This document shows positions 33,583 through 43,047 of a stretch of 64,000 nt of DNA, one piece after another. The notes below the pieces were generated by a model. It ran no database searches and was not told the DNA's origin. It was given only the letters and a program-made list of their open reading frames with translations. A program made the translations under genes and the position numbers. How positions within the stretch are numbered: position 1 is the first letter of the stretch; each line of letters starts with the position of its first letter. The stretch lies in NCBI RefSeq assembly GCF_026914185.1, contig NC_070558.1, forward strand, positions 5,270,001 through 5,334,000, given 5' to 3'. The DNA is from Puccinia triticina (taxonomy: Eukaryota > Basidiomycota > Pucciniomycetes > Pucciniales > Pucciniaceae).

Positions 33583-33925
33583 GTCCTGGTAGCAAATACA
33601 TACATACATAGTGTCAGCTTGACTCTTGACCCAGCTCTTGGCTGAGTGGCCGCGGTGTTGACTTCCAGTTTCTCCCACATCATGTGTTTAACCAGCTTGT
33701 TTTTACTCTGGTGGTGGCACCCAGGTAGCTACAAATCATCATTTATTCACAAGCAACAAGCAATATATGCATAGATATGTATTATTTTATGGTACATAGT
33801 GAACTGGTCATGCAATGTGAGCAGATCAACAATGACCAAGTTTATTTCTGATGACAAGCTGAGAAAATGTGCTCCTTCCAGAGGTTGGCAAAGTGGGATG
33901 GGAAGTGCAAAAGTACATATCTGTT

Positions 33926-33985
33926 TGTAGGAGTGTGCCAAAGCACACTCCGTTTGTAGGAGTGTGCCAAAACACACACTCCGTT
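33926..33985 (-). repeat. Two relic units of the 28-bp palindromic satellite
   Basis: Two copies of GGAGTGTGCCAAA with CACACTCCGTT, in the orientation of array 2 and with the slightly longer centre GTTTGTA, lie about 27 kb away from the main arrays. This shows that the unit is dispersed as well as tandem. Confidence 0.85.
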
Positions 33986-34116
33986 ATATTTCTACTTTCC
34001 CTATCTAGTATTTCTACTGCACAAATCCTGACCATTGTCATCATCATTGGAACAACGTGTTAGGTTATTATCATGGCTGAAGGTTCTCCTGTTTCTAACA
34101 TTCTCTCATAGGGTTA

Positions 34117-35846
34117 ATGTGTATTGAAATTGTGAAATATTCAGGCAATCATTTGATTTCTAATTCTTTCTTTCCAGTTGAAATAAACAAGCAGAAAAAC
34201 TTATTGATTTGTTTCTCATCCTTGAGTCCAACCGGCAAAAACTTTTGGCCGGTGATTTCAGTGTGGTGTAGCAACATGGTTGAAACAGACCCCTTCAACA
34301 TTCCGGATCTCTGCAAATATGATGATGATGAAGCCCAAGCCACATGATATGAGTGGTGTCAAGTCAACCAGTAGTCATGTGCCAGCTACCACACAAGACT
34401 TGATTGCACTGTTATAATCTCATCAGAATGGTGACACAAATCTCAGATGGGTAAAACAGTCCAGCCACCATATAAATTTCTTGTTGAACCTGAGAAATTG
34501 GGTGATATGTTATTGCTTGATTTTATCAAACAATTGCATCGGAAAAGAAATCCAGCAGAAAAAATGAAGCATTGTTTATTCAGATTCTTGCCCCTGGTGT
34601 TCAATCTAGTTGGCAAGAGCTGGATTGGTCTTCTAACAGAAGCAGGAAAAGAAAGATTTGTTTTTGATTTGAATGAGTTACCATCAGAAGATTTTTCAAC
34701 TGGATCCCCTTCCCCATCCTCAGATCACTCCTTTTATTTTTTCTGCAGAAGCTTTCACTGCAGAAGAAGAGCCAACAGAATTGTTTAGCCATATAGGCGG
34801 TAGGCAGGATGTTTCCTTGACTCCACTTGATTCAACTCAACCATACAAACCTAAAAGTGGCTTCCTGAATTTCAAAAAGAGAGCAAGATAAATCTGGCTT
34901 CCCCAAAAAGCCAGTTGGAGCTTACATCGCAAGGAATGAAATAGCCTCAAGTTCCAACAAGTTGCAAGTGCAAGAGCTTCATGAAAGAGAATCAACAGAA
35001 ATTTCAAAATATTCCTTCACTTGTAATATTGGGATTGAACCAATTCATAAACAAAATCTAGACTAGTCTTCAATGTCTTGGACTGGAATTTTTTCATAGT
35101 GGAACCAAGTTTAGAACATTCCATTTCAAACAAGCAGATTCCTGGAGAAGTTACACCTATAAAAAAGCTATTTGAATTTCTTCAAGCCCTGAAGCGTAAA
35201 CCAGCAAAAGATCCTTGCAGAAGTTTCTCTTTCATGTTGAGGGATAAAGATGTAAAATTCCTCCAAACATATCATACGAGAAGAGACAAACTACCTTATC
35301 CATATTTCAACACACAGCATGAGATTAAACACAACCCTTGGCATTATATTAAAAATTTCTGATGGAAGATTACAACTTGAAGACTATTTTGGGTTCTTTA
35401 CAAAGATTGAAAATGAATTTAAATCAAAATTTGAAGCCAAATTCCACCTTTCTGATCAAACACAAAGATGGTCTTGTTTTAATCTGATGCCAGCTAGGAT
35501 TAGACATATTAAGAAAATAACCAAAATCACAACAACATTGATAGTTTTGTATCTTTCACTCTTTGGCAAGCATGAAGGGGGAATATTGAAAGCAACAGAT
35601 CTTAAAAACCTTATGGCTTTCTTTGAATCTTTCTGGAGAAGAATTGGAAAGGGTTGGGATCTAAAACCAGAAAAAGATGAAGGTAGACTGCATGATCTAC
35701 TGAAATGTGAACAAAGTGAAACCTACTATACAATAAATAGGCATAATTCAGGTTGTTCCATGGCAACAGCTTGGAGGATGGTCAAAACTTGGGTGGAGAT
35801 AAGAGGCAGAGGTCCACCAACAAACACACCTCCACAACGGAAATAA
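34117..35846 (+). pseudogene. Cluster of unassigned open frames, possibly one decayed or intron-containing gene
   Basis: Consecutive plus-strand frames look protein-like: 34447-34788 (KFLVEPEKLGDMLLLDFIKQ, NLVGKSWIGLL, FDLNELPSEDF), 34673-34891 (FIFSAEAFTAEEEPTELFSH), 35078-35362 (FEFLQALKRKPAKDPCRSF) and 35319-35846 (LQLEDYFGFFTKIENEFKSK, LYLSLFGKHEGGILKATDL, FFESFWRRIGKGWD). A good acceptor (TTTTTTCTGCAG, ending about 34750) suggests at least one intron. I do not recognise the family and propose no function. The sequence is AT-rich like the surrounding transposons. Confidence 0.4.
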
Positions 35847-36282
35847 AAAACCCATCAAGAATTGATTGAGTTGATCTACAAGATAATTCTATATTTAAAT
35901 CATCATTTTTTTCCCAATGAATTTAGATTTGAAAATTATTAATTTTAAGCCTCTGAAACAGTTTAAAAATGAGGAAACTTCTGCTTCAAAATTTTTATTC
36001 ATTCATTTACAGCTTCAATCAATTTGTTATTGAAAACATTGGAGGCTATAGATTAATGTAGTGCCCACCTGGCATCAAATTATGAATTGTAAGAGCACTT
36101 TCACTAGTTGAGCTAATATCACACAAGTCTTGAGTTGCGGCGGCTGTCACAAAGTCCCTGTTTAGATGCACTGTTATACATAAATGTGCAAAGTCATAGC
36201 ATGTGACAAACTTAACACAAGTCCCTCCCTGTGCTCGCAGGGCGCAAGCATCCTCCTGCTTGCAGGAAGGACTTGTACCTAA
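35847..36282. other. AT-rich spacer, then a hairpin-bearing repeat end
   Basis: No gene. Around 36205-36275 the words CACAAGTCCCTCC and GGAAGGACTTGT form an imperfect inverted repeat around CTTGCAGG-type hairpins, probably a small decayed MITE. Confidence 0.4.
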
Positions 36283-36529
36283 CACTGCAAAAAAAACTGT
36301 GTCAACTGTGAGCAGTTGACATGTGGTAACTCTGAGGAAGCTTGTGGTGTTACACCAGCCTTACTCAAGGTTTGACTCAACCCAAACTTTAATGCACAGT
36401 CACTGTGCACCTTGCACAGTGACTGTGCCAACAAAGACACTTGTGCATTCAGGTGGAGTTACAATGGCAGCTTGGCTTGAGATCTCTGCATGTCAACTGA
36501 AAGCAGTTGACCAAGTTTTTTTTGCAGTG
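36283..36529. mobile_element. CACTA-type MITE, 247 bp, 3-bp target duplication TAA
   Basis: The ends CACTGCAAAAAAAACT and complement border the unit, and TAA is repeated on both sides (36280-36282 and 36530-36532). Terminal CACTG plus a 3-bp duplication fits CACTA/EnSpm, although PIF/Harbinger also makes TWA duplications. Subterminal GTCAACTG.GAGCAGTTGAC hairpins occur at both ends, and GCACAGTGACTGTGC repeats lie inside. Confidence 0.8.
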
Positions 36530-37719
36530 TAATGTCCAAGGCTTGAGGCTGCCCAGCAAAATGGCCAAAAAATCCTTTTAATCCACACATCACCGCATAC
36601 CCCTTTAATTTATTCACAGCCTCCAGTACCATTAGAACCAGCTTCTAGTTGTACATATTACCATGTATCCCATCAAAATTGTATCCTCATCCCTTGGAAG
36701 TAATTGTGATGTAAAAACACTGCCTTGGGAGGTCTTGTGAGCCAAAATTGGGAGAAACTGTCCAATCTTGACTTGCAAGTGGCCCAATGGGTCCTTGACA
36801 TTGCTCAGGAATAGCCCTGGCAAGAATGGCTGCTGAGTAGCCAATTCTTTTTCAAATCACTTGAAAAAATATGTACAAGATAGCTGAGATCAAGGGCTAC
36901 AACATGGTCAGCTGAGATTTGGAGTAAAAACGTAGAGCTAATCATCAAATAAATTTAAATACAAAATTGCTCATTTTCTTCAAAAAACCATGTTACTGTT
37001 AGGGTCAGGCCAAGAATCTGACTTGAGTCCTAAGCCTCTCTTCGGAGACGCTTTGCGCCTCCTTGGAGACGCTTGGAGACGCTTAGTTAAGCTCAAGCAC
37101 GTGAACCGCGGGGGGGGGGGGGGATCTAAAGGCCTTCCAAGAAACTTCTCCAAATGTCTTTTGCATCATAAAATTAGAAATTCACAAACCTGTCACAGGA
37201 GGTCCACACAGGGCCTAAATTATGAAGTAGCAACAGCAAGTTGAGCCTATTGTCATTGATTTGGGTGATTTGCAAAAAATTGGTGTGCCTCGTGGGTGCA
37301 CCAGACATTCAGGAACCACTATGATGGTACAGGGGTCTATAACACCAGTGTAGCCTAGAGCTGCTGATATTCCACATTAAGCTACCCATAGTCCAAGTTA
37401 TATTCCAAGCTAGCTGAGAGGAGATGGGCATGTGAAAGAATGAGAGGAGAGAAAAGACAGCCAGAATCTGTTATAAGCACCATTAGAGAAGGCTAGAGTA
37501 CATTTAACAAGAGTGCATGCTTTCTGATCAGGGACAGATTTGGATGAGATTACCAAGGCAACAAAAAGGCCCTCAGCAGGAATATATTATCAGAACCAGT
37601 TATTTTTGCATTCTTGCCTCCAGATATGCGGGTTCTGGGATCAGTGAAATCTGTGATAAAAGCTGAATAAAAAATCATGAAAGACGCATAAATTTGAGTA
37701 TTTGATTTAAGAACGCGGC
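36530..37719. other. Intergenic region, no gene recognised
   Basis: A minus-strand frame at 36632-36844 has no assignable motif. GGAGACGCTT is repeated in tandem at about 37045-37085, and a G run of 14 lies at 37110-37123. The stretch 37620-37719 is the 3' flank of the Bqt4-like gene. Confidence 0.5.
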
Positions 37720-39197
37720 TCAAAAGAAGTACGGGGCGATGGACCTAGAAAAGTGAAAAAAACAAGAACGATGGGATCAGATATGCAGAAGAGAAGAGGA
37801 AAGAGCAGAAGGCTTACGCTGCGGCGCCGGCGATAACGATGCCAGCGATAGCCAAGTTGCGTTTGTTGGGATTAAGCGGCGACAAGGACTGGTCGGCTGA
37901 AGGATCGGGCGTATTTGCCGGCAAAGGAGCAAAGGATTTGCCGGCCGAGCCGGCCTGGTTGAATCGCTTAACTTTCTTGGAATTCGCCTGGGCCTGAGTC
38001 GCGGACCGTCGCCATAACAGCTTAGGCAAGAAGCTTCTGCTCGTCGAGCGTTCCGGCGTCTCTTCGGCCTCTTGGACACCCTCTTCCTCGGCTGACACTT
38101 CATCCACGCTGCGTTTGCGGTTCAGCTTATCGGTCTTTTCGGGGCTCGTCCGGCTCTCGACGTCCATGGCCTTAGTTTGGCTTTCTTTGGCTGCCTGGAC
38201 ATTGATTTGTGAGTTCTTCAAGTCGGAGACTAGCCGGAGCGCTTCTTGTTTGGCTCTATTGACCATCTCGTCGGTCCCAATCAGCTGTGGACTGGCGGTC
38301 TCCTCTGCATGCTCAGGCAGCTCGTTATTCTCGTCGGTCGTGGTCGTCTTGATGGGCGAATTCTTCTGTCCACCAGCAGTGACCGGATCTGTCTGCGATG
38401 CGGAGTTTTCCTCATTATCCTTATCGGTGATGCCCGTTGGCTTAGAATCATGAGTGCTGGGTTTCTTGATCTCAGTGGGCGGTTTGTTGAAGGTGCTGAG
38501 GTTGAATGACGAAGGACTGGTGTTTCCGAAGCTCAGGGGCCCAGCCCTGGATCGCTTGGAGGAACGAGTGACCGGTGTCTGGTCAGACTGCTTGGAGGGG
38601 TGAATAGCTTTAGGCGTTTGAGTGCTTAAGGGCTCGTTTTCTCCTGCGTTCTTTATCGCGGCAGGTGATGAAGGGCTCGGGTTCGGGTTGGGGATGGCTA
38701 TCAGAGGGACTACGAATCGTGTGAGACCATATTCCTCGGCCAGTTCAGCTGCGTTCTCAATCGGTACCCTGGAGAGAAATTGTAGTCAGAAAGGGGAAAT
38801 CGAGATGGATCAAGAGATAGGAGGATACTGACCAGACACCAGTCAATCTGTGTTCAGGACCCAGGTCGAGAGCGCCGGCCCGGCGAGTATCGTAGATCTC
38901 CTGGAGGTAGTTCATGTGGCATGCTTCTTCTTCCTCGGTCGCATGGGGGAAGGCAGATTTGAAGAAGGAGCTGGCCGAGATGGCATTGGTGTCGAAGCGC
39001 TTGATGAGATGGGAGGACACTTTGTCTGGCGCGGGGATCTTGATCCTGGCTATCGTGATGACGGAGGTGGTGCCTAGCTTGATGTCCTGGGTGCGTACTG
39101 ATCTCAGTTTGCCCTGGTAGTTGACCAGCGTTTCGTGGAACTTGTCCTGGGGCAGGCTGGGCGGGTTGTTTGAGCTGTATAGGCTGGGTTGCGACAT
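37720..39197 (-). CDS. Bqt4-like inner nuclear membrane protein (KilA-N/APSES-type domain plus C-terminal anchor), 3 exons
   Basis: In fission yeast Bqt4 ties telomeres to the inner nuclear membrane; a similar role is inferred here. The exon model is complement(join(37720..37744, 37818..38768, 38833..39197)), 1341 nt, 446 residues; introns of 64 and 73 bp are GT-AG. Residues 40-145 hold the KilA-N-like domain: IKIPAPDKVSSHLIKRFDTN, AISASSFFKSAFPHATEEEE, MNYLQEIYD, LTGVWVPIENAAELAEEYGL. The middle (150-420) is Ser/Thr/Pro-rich, probably disordered, with basic stretches (SSKRSR, LNRKRS, SKKVKRF). The C-terminus LAIAGIVIAGAAASIAPYFF is a single hydrophobic anchor. Its last residues come from a 25-nt terminal exon, found because GTAAGC follows AIAGIVIAGAA directly; without it the protein would end three residues into the splice. 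The nearest alternative is an APSES transcription factor, but the membrane tail argues against that. Confidence 0.85.
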
Positions 39198-39606
39198 CGT
39201 TTGCGGCTGGCTGGGTGGTGCTTTGCTTTGTGGTTGTTGCGGTTGTTGTTCTCCTGCGCCTGGCCGAGCCCCGGCTGGACCTCGGCATGTTGGCTGACCA
39301 CCTACGCCTCGCACGCGCGCACTCTGCCACTGGCATGTATGCGCACTGCGCGGAACAAGAACATTCCGGCGATCTCGGATATGAAACATGCCTCGATCTA
39401 ATCACACTGAGTTTCTCCATCGACGCCTGTCTATGTCTGCGAATGTATCAACGCAACATGGTCCTCATATATCCCTGAGGATATCTTGACAATTAATCAG
39501 GAAGGGATTAACTACCCCTGACTTCAGGCCTCAAAAACATCCCTCAATACCTAGCTTTGACCGCATAGCTTGGCTGATTGAGAGCCAAGTGATGAGGCAA
39601 AGAATA

Positions 39607-39866
39607 TTGGAGGACTTCTTATGCAATCTGGGACTCCCGCAGATTTTGGTTTAGACCCAAAAAGTCTAGATTTTTTCAGGGAAATCTGGGCTCTTGTGCC
39701 CCTTGAGTCCAACTGAATGGAGGACTTCCCGCCGATCTGGAAACCCAGATTTTCCCAGATTTCGCAGGGAAATCTAGGCAGATCTAGGATTTGGGATGAT
39801 TGGGCCCAGATTTCCCCGCAAAATCTGGAAAAATCTGAGTTCCCAGATTGACGGGAAGTCCTCCAA
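39607..39866. mobile_element. MITE with TTGGAGGACTTC ends and TA duplication
   Basis: TTGGAGGACTTC at the left and its complement at 39855-39866 form the ends, bordered by TA on both sides. The interior repeats AGATTT and AAATCT words. A TA duplication suggests Tc1/mariner affinity. A further inverted end (TGGAGGACTTCCC) follows at 39871, and the same ends occur at 33377-33582. Confidence 0.6.
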
Positions 39867-40489
39867 TAACTGGAGGACTTCCCAGATCTGAGCTGAGAGA
39901 TTTAAGATTTCACAGGGAAATCTAGGTCCGTGAAGATCCCCAAAGAGATCCAGAGTTCCAGAGTTCAGATTTCCCAGCAAAATCTGAAATTCTAGATTTA
40001 TTCAAATTGGATGGGAAAACTTGAAATGACCATGTATAATTTCCCATTTTCTGGCCAGACACACCCTCCACACAATCCTCATCTCCTGTAATTTGGCCAT
40101 GGTTTTGTTGGTCAATTCTTTTTCTTAGCAGTTTGTGGAGCAATGTATTAGTCATAGCAGATGAATCCTAGTGAAAAGCTCCCAGTGATCTTTCTGCCCC
40201 ATGTATGTCACTCTCTGTGAGACCTTTTCTGTTCTCATTCAACAAGTACATTTTTGCCACTCTTTTCTTGCCTGTCAAGTTTTTCTCTCTCTCTTGTCTG
40301 TTGAAATTTATGCAATGAACAAATTCTTTCACACACTAGGTGGCAATAAGCTGGAAAACGTTAGGTCTGGCCTGTATAGTGATAGGGAAAAAACTAAGCA
40401 TGGGTTGTGTTTTATTAATTAAATGGAAATATGAAAAAGGAATAGAAAACAAAACATCAATTTGATGGATCATCTGGTAAATATAATCC
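39867..40489. other. Spacer without recognised gene
   Basis: More AATCT/AGATT-rich repeat sequence runs to about 40000. The rest is mixed sequence up to repeat family A, with nothing assignable. Confidence 0.5.
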
Positions 40490-40940
40490 AAGTATATTAA
40501 AGCCTGTGAATCATGAAACAAAACTTCAAGGGCTTCCCCTACAAATTGACAAAAATCACAAAAAAAAAAAAAATCAAGGGTTTCCCCTTTACAAAACAAA
40601 TATTACAAGATCTAATACCTACAAAAACCAGAGAGAAATGCCAAAAAGTAACCCCCACCAAGCCACCCAACATCAGCAAGCTTATGCACCGTGGCCCACT
40701 GTCCATCCCTGTCTAGCAGGGTTAAAAAACAGTGAGAGGATGACCCCCAGCGCGCCGCAAAGGCATTATGCAGAAGGGGGGCCACCGAATGAAGCCCCCT
40801 CAGACTGCGCAAGTGCAACAGTGGAGGGGGTTGAGGCAACTCACAGCTGGAATTACAGCTGGAGGAATTTCCTGAGGCAGAAACTGTTGGCTCACCCCCT
40901 GTATTTATATCCCGCGCTCCTCCCAATTCCTGGTGGCCAC
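40490..40940 (+). repeat. Dispersed repeat family A, copy 2 (LTR-like)
   Basis: Colinear with 25975-26470, sharing CAAGGGTTTCCCC, CACCGTGGCCCAC, CATCCCTGTCTAGCAGGGTT, GAGAGGATGACCCCCAG and the GCAAGTGCAACAG box. The TATA-like CTGTATTTATATCCC is near 40900, in the same relative place as in copy 1. Confidence 0.8.
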
Positions 40941-40981
40941 TGGCCACCTCTTCCTTGCCTCAAGTGCTGGTGCATCCCAAC

Positions 40982-41402
40982 AGGACCCAGGAAAGCCCCT
41001 ATGGAACACAGTAACCAAAATGTATGATTTTTTTGTCAAAAACCAAAAAACCTACACACCCCAGATGTATGAATGGTCATTTTGGCCGGTAAAGGTACTC
41101 ACCTCAATTGTATGAATTTTTTCTGAGGGCAAGGGGGGTAGTAACCAAAAATGTATGAGAATCAGGGGCTCAAGCTAAGTTTGAAAGCCTTGTCTGTAAT
41201 GATTTTTCAGTCTGAATCAAGTCTACAGTTCTAGGCTGGAGCGGTGCCACACTCATGACCTACCCTCCGGCTGCGGCTCCAGTACCACCGCCACAAGTAT
41301 ATACAAAGTATATCAATCCACCACCCCCTGCGCCACCCAATCCATCCACAGGTTGCATCCCACTTTCTGCCCTTCTTATTAACCCTGCCCAAGTGACCCC
41401 AT

Positions 41403-41440
<38 letters not shown>

Positions 41441-41687
41441 AACAGTTACAGCAGTCTGGTTCCCAGTTTTTTTCCTTTCTTGCTTCCCCTCTCCACGCCC
41501 CCCCCCCCCCCCTGGCAGCAGCATCAATTCTGCCCAAAAAAACGTAGGCACAAAATTTGTATGAATTTTTAGACCAAGCTCTGAACCTACACACAAAACA
41601 TGTATGAATGAGCTCCAAAAATGTATGAATTATTCAAAAATATGGAAATTTAGGTTACTGTGTTCCATAGGGGCTTTACTGGGTCCT
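40982..41687. mobile_element. hAT-like non-autonomous element, 35-bp TIRs
   Basis: The left end AGGACCCAGGAAAGCCCCTA, continuing TGGAACACAGTAACC, is repeated inverted at the right end (41653-41687) with one mismatch. Direct flanks ATCCCAAC (40974-40981) and ATCCCAAT (41688-41695) form an 8-bp duplication with one difference. TGTATGA words occur at least seven times near the ends, all in one orientation rather than mirrored. A C run of 35 (41404-41438) and another of about 14 (about 41500) lie in the middle. No transposase is present. Confidence 0.85.
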
Positions 41688-41695
41688 ATCCCAAT

Positions 41696-41905
41696 TATTA
41701 CCATGACACACTCCCCACCTCGTCTCAAAAACTCCATGAGTATGTGGCTAAACCAAACATCACTTCATTTGCTTCTAACAACCATTGCCAACATACAAGC
41801 CGTTCTTCCGTACTCCCTCATGTCCCAAGCAACCTTTGCTGCAACTGTAGCCATTACCAAGTTTGACCCCTACACGTCCATGTGAACCAAGAATTTTCTA
41901 AACTC
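41696..41905. other. Short spacer
   Basis: Nothing recognised between the hAT-like element and the tandem duplication that follows. Confidence 0.5.
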
Positions 41906-42330
41906 GTCAGCCACAGCTTCATCCAACCATGCCCCTGCCTGCCCGTGCACCACACCATCCTCGCCCCAACTAACTCGTGCCAATTGGGGTTTGGATGAAG
42001 TATTGGCTTCACATTGCAATGCGCCGCATAGAATCCTTAGCTGGCGCTGTTGTTGGCTGCGCTTCTCGCCAAGCTGAGCCAGGCAAACAGGTGGACCCTG
42101 CCCCACCCGCTCCATGAAATTCTTGTCAGCCACAGCGTCATCCGACCAGGCCCCTGCCCGCCCGTGCGCCACACCATCCTTGCCCTGACTAACTTGTGCC
42201 AATTGGGGTTTGGATGAAGTATTGGCTTCACATTGCCATGCGCCGCGTAGAATCCTTAGCTGGCGCTGTTGTTGCCTACTCTGCTCGCCAAGCTGAGCCA
42301 GGCAAACAGGTGGACCCAGCCTGCTCCACC
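41906..42330 (-). repeat. Tandem duplication of a 219-bp block, open on the minus strand
   Basis: Two direct copies start at 41906 and 42125 (period 219 bp, 73 codons) and differ at scattered sites. The minus-strand frame 41870-42463 stays open through both, giving two repeats with PPVCLAQLGE, QQQRQLRIL and CEANTSSKPQLA. A period divisible by three and an open frame are compatible with a coding repeat. I recognise no family, and the frame could be part of a retroelement gag or a decayed gene. Confidence 0.6.
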
Positions 42331-42975
42331 CACCATGACATTCTCCTCGGCGCCTGCCTTGCCTGATCCTCAGCGGCGACAGAAGCACCCAAAAACAAAT
42401 TGTCTGAAAGAAACAAACGCAGAGCCACTGGCAGTGATGGACCCTAAGAAACCAACCAAGCAAACTCTGGAATAGATCGGGCGATCGGGCAATCGGGCAA
42501 ACTCAGTGTTCTTGCGCGCAGAGATAAGAGAGATTTAATATGGGGGACATAGATTTTTACAAAGTGCCTTTTACAGGGTGCAAGGCCCTGTAAAAGTTGC
42601 ACAGCGTAAAATTATCAAAACATGGGGGTTATGTGTAGTTTCACAAAGTGCCGGCCCCATTTTCCACCTTGCAAAGGGATTCCCTGCAAAAAACACTTTG
42701 CATTATGCTACCCTCATTGTTTCAACTACAGTATTACACTACCAAGTTTACGGTGCGGCCAGGTGTACTGTTTAAATCTCCAAATTGGAGGTCCCACGTG
42801 GAATTTTACTATCATACAGCCAAAATAATCAATAACAGGGCTTGCAAAAATACAGCTTCTGCGGTTTTCCATTAAAAAATACAAGCACAGATGGAACTGT
42901 GTGCATGTGTGTATCAAGCAGATGAGGACGTGGTCGGAGCCGACCATATGTAACAGCCCAATTGATCCATCCCAA

Positions 42976-42980
42976 TATAA
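42976..42980 (+). promoter_or_regulatory. TATA box of the MULE transposase gene
   Basis: TATAA within CCAATATAAGCG lies 72 bp upstream of the transposase ATG and inside the left subterminal region. It is the only TATA-like word in a suitable place. Confidence 0.5.
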
Positions 42981-43047
42981 GCGCTCGTCCCCTCTTTCGT
43001 GGCTCATTTCCCCCTATCCCGGACCACAAACCTGTCCGGCTAGTCCA

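Noticed and set aside
37814..37816. TAA at 37814 as the end of the Bqt4-like gene
   Set aside because: It overlaps a strong GTAAGC donor, and splicing to 37744 completes the hydrophobic anchor in phase.
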